From the NCBI GenBank assembly GCA_028703945.1, contig JAQVLW010000004.1, positions 1-64,000 on the forward strand: a stretch of DNA of 64,000 nt, given 5' to 3'. The notes beneath the pieces were generated by a model. It saw only the letters and a program-made list of their open reading frames with translations. It did not search any database and was not told where the DNA came from. A program made the translations under genes and the position numbers. Position 1 is the stretch's first letter. Each line of letters starts with the position of its first letter. This DNA comes from Aliarcobacter sp. (GTDB lineage: Bacteria > Campylobacterota > Campylobacteria > Campylobacterales > Arcobacteraceae). Positions 60,941 through 64,000 of this stretch are shown piece by piece.

Positions 60941-62348
60941 TATTGCTGTTATTGGAAGTGGAATAGGTGGGAGTTTAATCTCTGCTTTAAATAAAAACAA
61001 AGATTTAATCCTTTTTGAAAAGGATAAAATCTTAGGTGGTTGTGCTTCAACTTTTAAAAGAAATGCCGCTTATTTTAATGCAGGAGCCACAACTTTTGTA
61101 GGTTATGAAAATAATCATCCAATCAAAAATATTTTTGATGAAGTAGGAGTTATTCCAAATGTTATCCAAAGTAAAATAGCAATTAGAACCATTCAAAATA
61201 GAAAAATCGTAGATAGAATACAAAATTTTGAAGAGTTTTTGACTCAATTAAACAGCGTTTATTATCACAAAAACAATAGAATTTTTTGGAAAACAATCAA
61301 AGAAATAGATGAAAAATTTTGGAATTTAAAAAAAGTATATTTTGCAAAATATGGTTTTCAAGAATATTTTAAAACAGCTTTGTTTGTAGCTGAACTTCTA
61401 AAAGAGTTTGGATTTATGCTTTTTAAAACAGCAGATGGATATATAAATGAAATTTTGCCAAATATCTCAAAAGAGTATAAAGCTTTTATAAATGCGCAAC
61501 TTTTAATAACTCTTCAAACAGATTCAAAAGATTTATCACTATTAGCCATGAGTTTGGGTTTAGCTTATCCATTTCATAAGGTTTTTTATCCAATTGGCGG
61601 AATGGGGCAAATAATAGAAGATTTATTAAGAGATGTAAATGTTCAAAATAAAGAAGAGATAATTTCTATAAAAAAAGAGCAAAATAAATATAGATTAATC
61701 TCCACAAAAGATGAATATTTAGCTTCAAAAGTGATATTAAACTCAGCAATTTTTGAAAGTTCAAAACTATTTTTAGATGAAAATATAAAAAAATATTACG
61801 ATAAATTTTCATTTTCAGACCAAAGTGCTTTTGTGGTTTATTTGAAGTTAGATTCAAAAGAGAAACTTTTACATCACTATCAAATTATTTTAAAAGACAA
61901 TATTCCAAATTGTATTTCAAACTCTTTTTTTATTTCAATTTCAGATATAAATGATGAAAAGTTATCAAAAGATGGTTATTCAATCACTATTTCAACCCAC
62001 TCAAAGGCCATATTTTGGGAAGGTTTAACAAAAGATGAATATGAAGCTAAAAAAGAGTTCACACAAAATTTTATAATAAAAGAGTTTTTGAATAATTTTG
62101 ATAATATAAAACAAGAAAACATAAAAACAATATTTTCAGCCACTTCAAAAACTTTTTATAGATATATAAATAGAACAAATTGTGGCGGAAAACCAATAAC
62201 AGCAAAAACAATTTTTCAACTTCCAAGTTGCAACACGCCATTTGATGGTTTGTACAATGTAGGTGATACGGTTTTTGCAGGTCAAGGTTGGCCAGGAGTT
62301 GCTATTGGAGTTGGGGTTTTAAACAAGGAATTAAATGCAAACAGTTGA
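60927..62348 (+). CDS. FAD-dependent oxidoreductase (phytoene desaturase / carotenoid isomerase-like)
   Basis: IAVIGSGIGGSLISALN Rossmann motif, YPIGGMGQIIEDL, GLYNVGDTVFAGQGWPGVAIGV. Confidence 0.85.
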   Translation: MKNLDIAVIGSGIGGSLISALNKNKDLILFEKDKILGGCASTFKRNAAYFNAGATTFVGYENNHPIKNIFDEVGVIPNVIQSKIAIRTIQNRKIVDRIQNFEEFLTQLNSVYYHKNNRIFWKTIKEIDEKFWNLKKVYFAKYGFQEYFKTALFVAELLKEFGFMLFKTADGYINEILPNISKEYKAFINAQLLITLQTDSKDLSLLAMSLGLAYPFHKVFYPIGGMGQIIEDLLRDVNVQNKEEIISIKKEQNKYRLISTKDEYLASKVILNSAIFESSKLFLDENIKKYYDKFSFSDQSAFVVYLKLDSKEKLLHHYQIILKDNIPNCISNSFFISISDINDEKLSKDGYSITISTHSKAIFWEGLTKDEYEAKKEFTQNFIIKEFLNNFDNIKQENIKTIFSATSKTFYRYINRTNCGGKPITAKTIFQLPSCNTPFDGLYNVGDTVFAGQGWPGVAIGVGVLNKELNANS

Positions 62349-63324
62349 ATTAAAAATAGCACCAAAAGATTGGCTCTACATCATCATAATTGGGTCATTT
62401 TTTGGGTTTTTTATATCTTTATGTTTTTATTTTATAAGTTATGATTTACAAAATATTTCAACGATTGTTTTTAGTACTGGAACGGCTATTTTTATCTCTT
62501 TATTTGCATTTTTTTTGATTACAGTTTCAAATAAGTTTATTCTTCCAAAAATAAATAAAAAGTTTTGGTATTTGATTAGTTTTATTTTTTCATTTTTATC
62601 TGGATTTTTGGGTTTTTCTTTTTCTTTTCTTCTTTTTTCATTCGGTGATTTTAAGATTTTGCATATTATTTCACCTTTTTGGATTTATATTTCTATTACT
62701 ATTGGATTTTTGACTTTTTTGGTTGGATTGATTTTGCATCAATTTATCTCAATGAAATACAAAAATGAAGAGATAAAAACGCAAATTTTAGAGACAAAAC
62801 TAAAAGCTTTGGAAAATGAGCTAAATCCACACTTTTTATTTAATGCTTTAAATTCTGTATCAGAGTTGATTTATCAAGATCAAAAAAAAGCTGAAAATGC
62901 TGTGATTGAAATCTCAAAGTTTTTACGAAATGCCATAAATAAAGAGAGTTTGATAACTCTTGAAACTGAACTTTTTATGGTGAAAACCTATGTAAATATC
63001 GAAAATGTGAGATTTGATGAAAAAATAGTTTTAAATATTGCAGATTTTAGTGAATATAAAAATATAAAAATACCAAAGTTTTCTATTCAACTTTTAGTAG
63101 AAAATGCTATAAAACATGGATACTTAGGAAAAGTATTAAATATCGATATAAATTTCTCAAAAGACAAAATAAGAGTACAAAATGATGGGAAAATAGCTAA
63201 TATAGTGAAATTTGGAACGGGTTTATCAAATCTTCAAAAAAGATTGAAACTTCAAAAAGTGGGCAATTTATCATTTGAGATTTTGGATGATAAGATGGTA
63301 TTTACAATTGAATTAAAAGGATAA
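62335..63324 (+). CDS. LytS-type sensor histidine kinase
   Basis: TM segments, ALENELNPHFLFNALNSVSELI, LLVENAIKHGYLG. Confidence 0.9.
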   Translation: MQTVELKIAPKDWLYIIIIGSFFGFFISLCFYFISYDLQNISTIVFSTGTAIFISLFAFFLITVSNKFILPKINKKFWYLISFIFSFLSGFLGFSFSFLLFSFGDFKILHIISPFWIYISITIGFLTFLVGLILHQFISMKYKNEEIKTQILETKLKALENELNPHFLFNALNSVSELIYQDQKKAENAVIEISKFLRNAINKESLITLETELFMVKTYVNIENVRFDEKIVLNIADFSEYKNIKIPKFSIQLLVENAIKHGYLGKVLNIDINFSKDKIRVQNDGKIANIVKFGTGLSNLQKRLKLQKVGNLSFEILDDKMVFTIELKG

Positions 63325-63327
63325 AAA

Positions 63328-64000
63328 TTGAAAATAATGATAGTTGATGATGAAAGTTTGGCTTTAAGCAGATTAAAAAGGTTATTAAATGAAAATGGAA
63401 TTGAAGATATTACAGCTTTTGATAATCCAATTGAAGCTTTAAAAGAGATAACAAAAACAAAATTTGATGCAGTTTTTCTGGATATTTCTATGCCAAATAT
63501 CACAGGACTTGAATTAGCTGATTCTATTATTCAAGTTGAGCCAAAAACTTTTATTATTTTTCAAACAGCTTATTCAGAGTTTGCACTTGAAGCTTATAAA
63601 AGCGGTGGAATGGGATATTTAGTAAAACCAATTGAGTCAAATGATATAAAAAATATTTTAGAAAAAACCAGAAATTTTAAAAGTTCATCGGACGAACAAT
63701 CAAAAAAAATCTTAGGAAAAAGAGGCGACAAACTTTATTTAATAGATATAAGTGATATTTATTACATCAAAGCAGATTTAGATGAAGTAATTGTACGAAT
63801 CAAAGATGCAGATGCTTATGTAAGAAGAAAGATAGGGGATTTAGAGACACTTTTAAGTGGTAAAAATTTCTTTAGAGTTCACAGATCTTACATCGTAAAT
63901 GTGGATAAAATCAAATCTATGAAAAGTGTAGAACAATCAAAACTACAAATCTCTTTTGATGGAATTGATGAAATAATCACAAGTTCAAAAGAGGGTGCTA
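63328..64000 (+). CDS. LytTR-family response regulator, truncated at window end
   Basis: TTG-start (M)KIMIVDDESLALSRLKRLL, FLDISMPNITGLELA, LytTR-like YYIKADLDEVIVRIKDADAYVRRKIGDLETLL..FFRVHRSYIVNVDKI. Confidence 0.88.
   Translation, partial: MKIMIVDDESLALSRLKRLLNENGIEDITAFDNPIEALKEITKTKFDAVFLDISMPNITGLELADSIIQVEPKTFIIFQTAYSEFALEAYKSGGMGYLVKPIESNDIKNILEKTRNFKSSSDEQSKKILGKRGDKLYLIDISDIYYIKADLDEVIVRIKDADAYVRRKIGDLETLLSGKNFFRVHRSYIVNVDKIKSMKSVEQSKLQISFDGIDEIITSSKEGA

Noticed and set aside
1-64000. CRISPR array, integrated prophage, rRNA or tRNA gene, intact IS element or toxin-antitoxin pair
   Set aside because: Reading the intergenic gaps showed no regularly spaced repeats, cloverleaf-like sequences, transposase ORF or phage structural genes; tRNAs cannot be excluded absolutely without a covariance-model run.

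Overview
AT-rich chromosomal window. Gene content and protein sequences look like Arcobacter/Aliarcobacter-type Campylobacterota; this is inferred from the translations, with no search run. Most of it is ordinary housekeeping and accessory sequence: a hydrogenase maturation cluster (hypB-C-D-E-hypX-hypA), priA, dapD, ftsE/ftsX/envC-like, trmB, an RluD-family gene, rodA, hemL, rpoD, leuD/leuB, the rpmJ-rpsM-rpsK-rpsD-rpoA-rplQ operon, gatA and guaB. An accessory heavy-metal region follows at about 38.4-46.6 kb: DUF6448-like protein, RcnA/NicO exporter, CsoR/RcnR repressor, two CDF transporters, ArsR/SmtB regulator, P1B-type ATPase and an orphan TatA. The rest holds two-component genes, a short flagellin, a photolyase cluster and a LytS/LytTR pair truncated by the window end. 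I saw no CRISPR, rRNA, tRNA or intact transposon. I could not identify a clearly new multi-gene system. The best leads are: (i) two intact reading frames missed by the ORF track, or mis-started, that seem to begin at near-cognate ATC/ATT codons with well-spaced Shine-Dalgarno sequences (prepilin-like gene at ~7457; DUF234-type gene at ~13841 on the minus strand); (ii) two perfect TTGAT-N4-ATCAA FNR-type boxes, each exactly 22 nt upstream of a -10-like hexamer, at the two edges of the metal region (DUF6448-like gene and tatA); (iii) a duplicated G-tract motif, a degraded resolvase tail and a truncated PAP2-like ORF inside that region.
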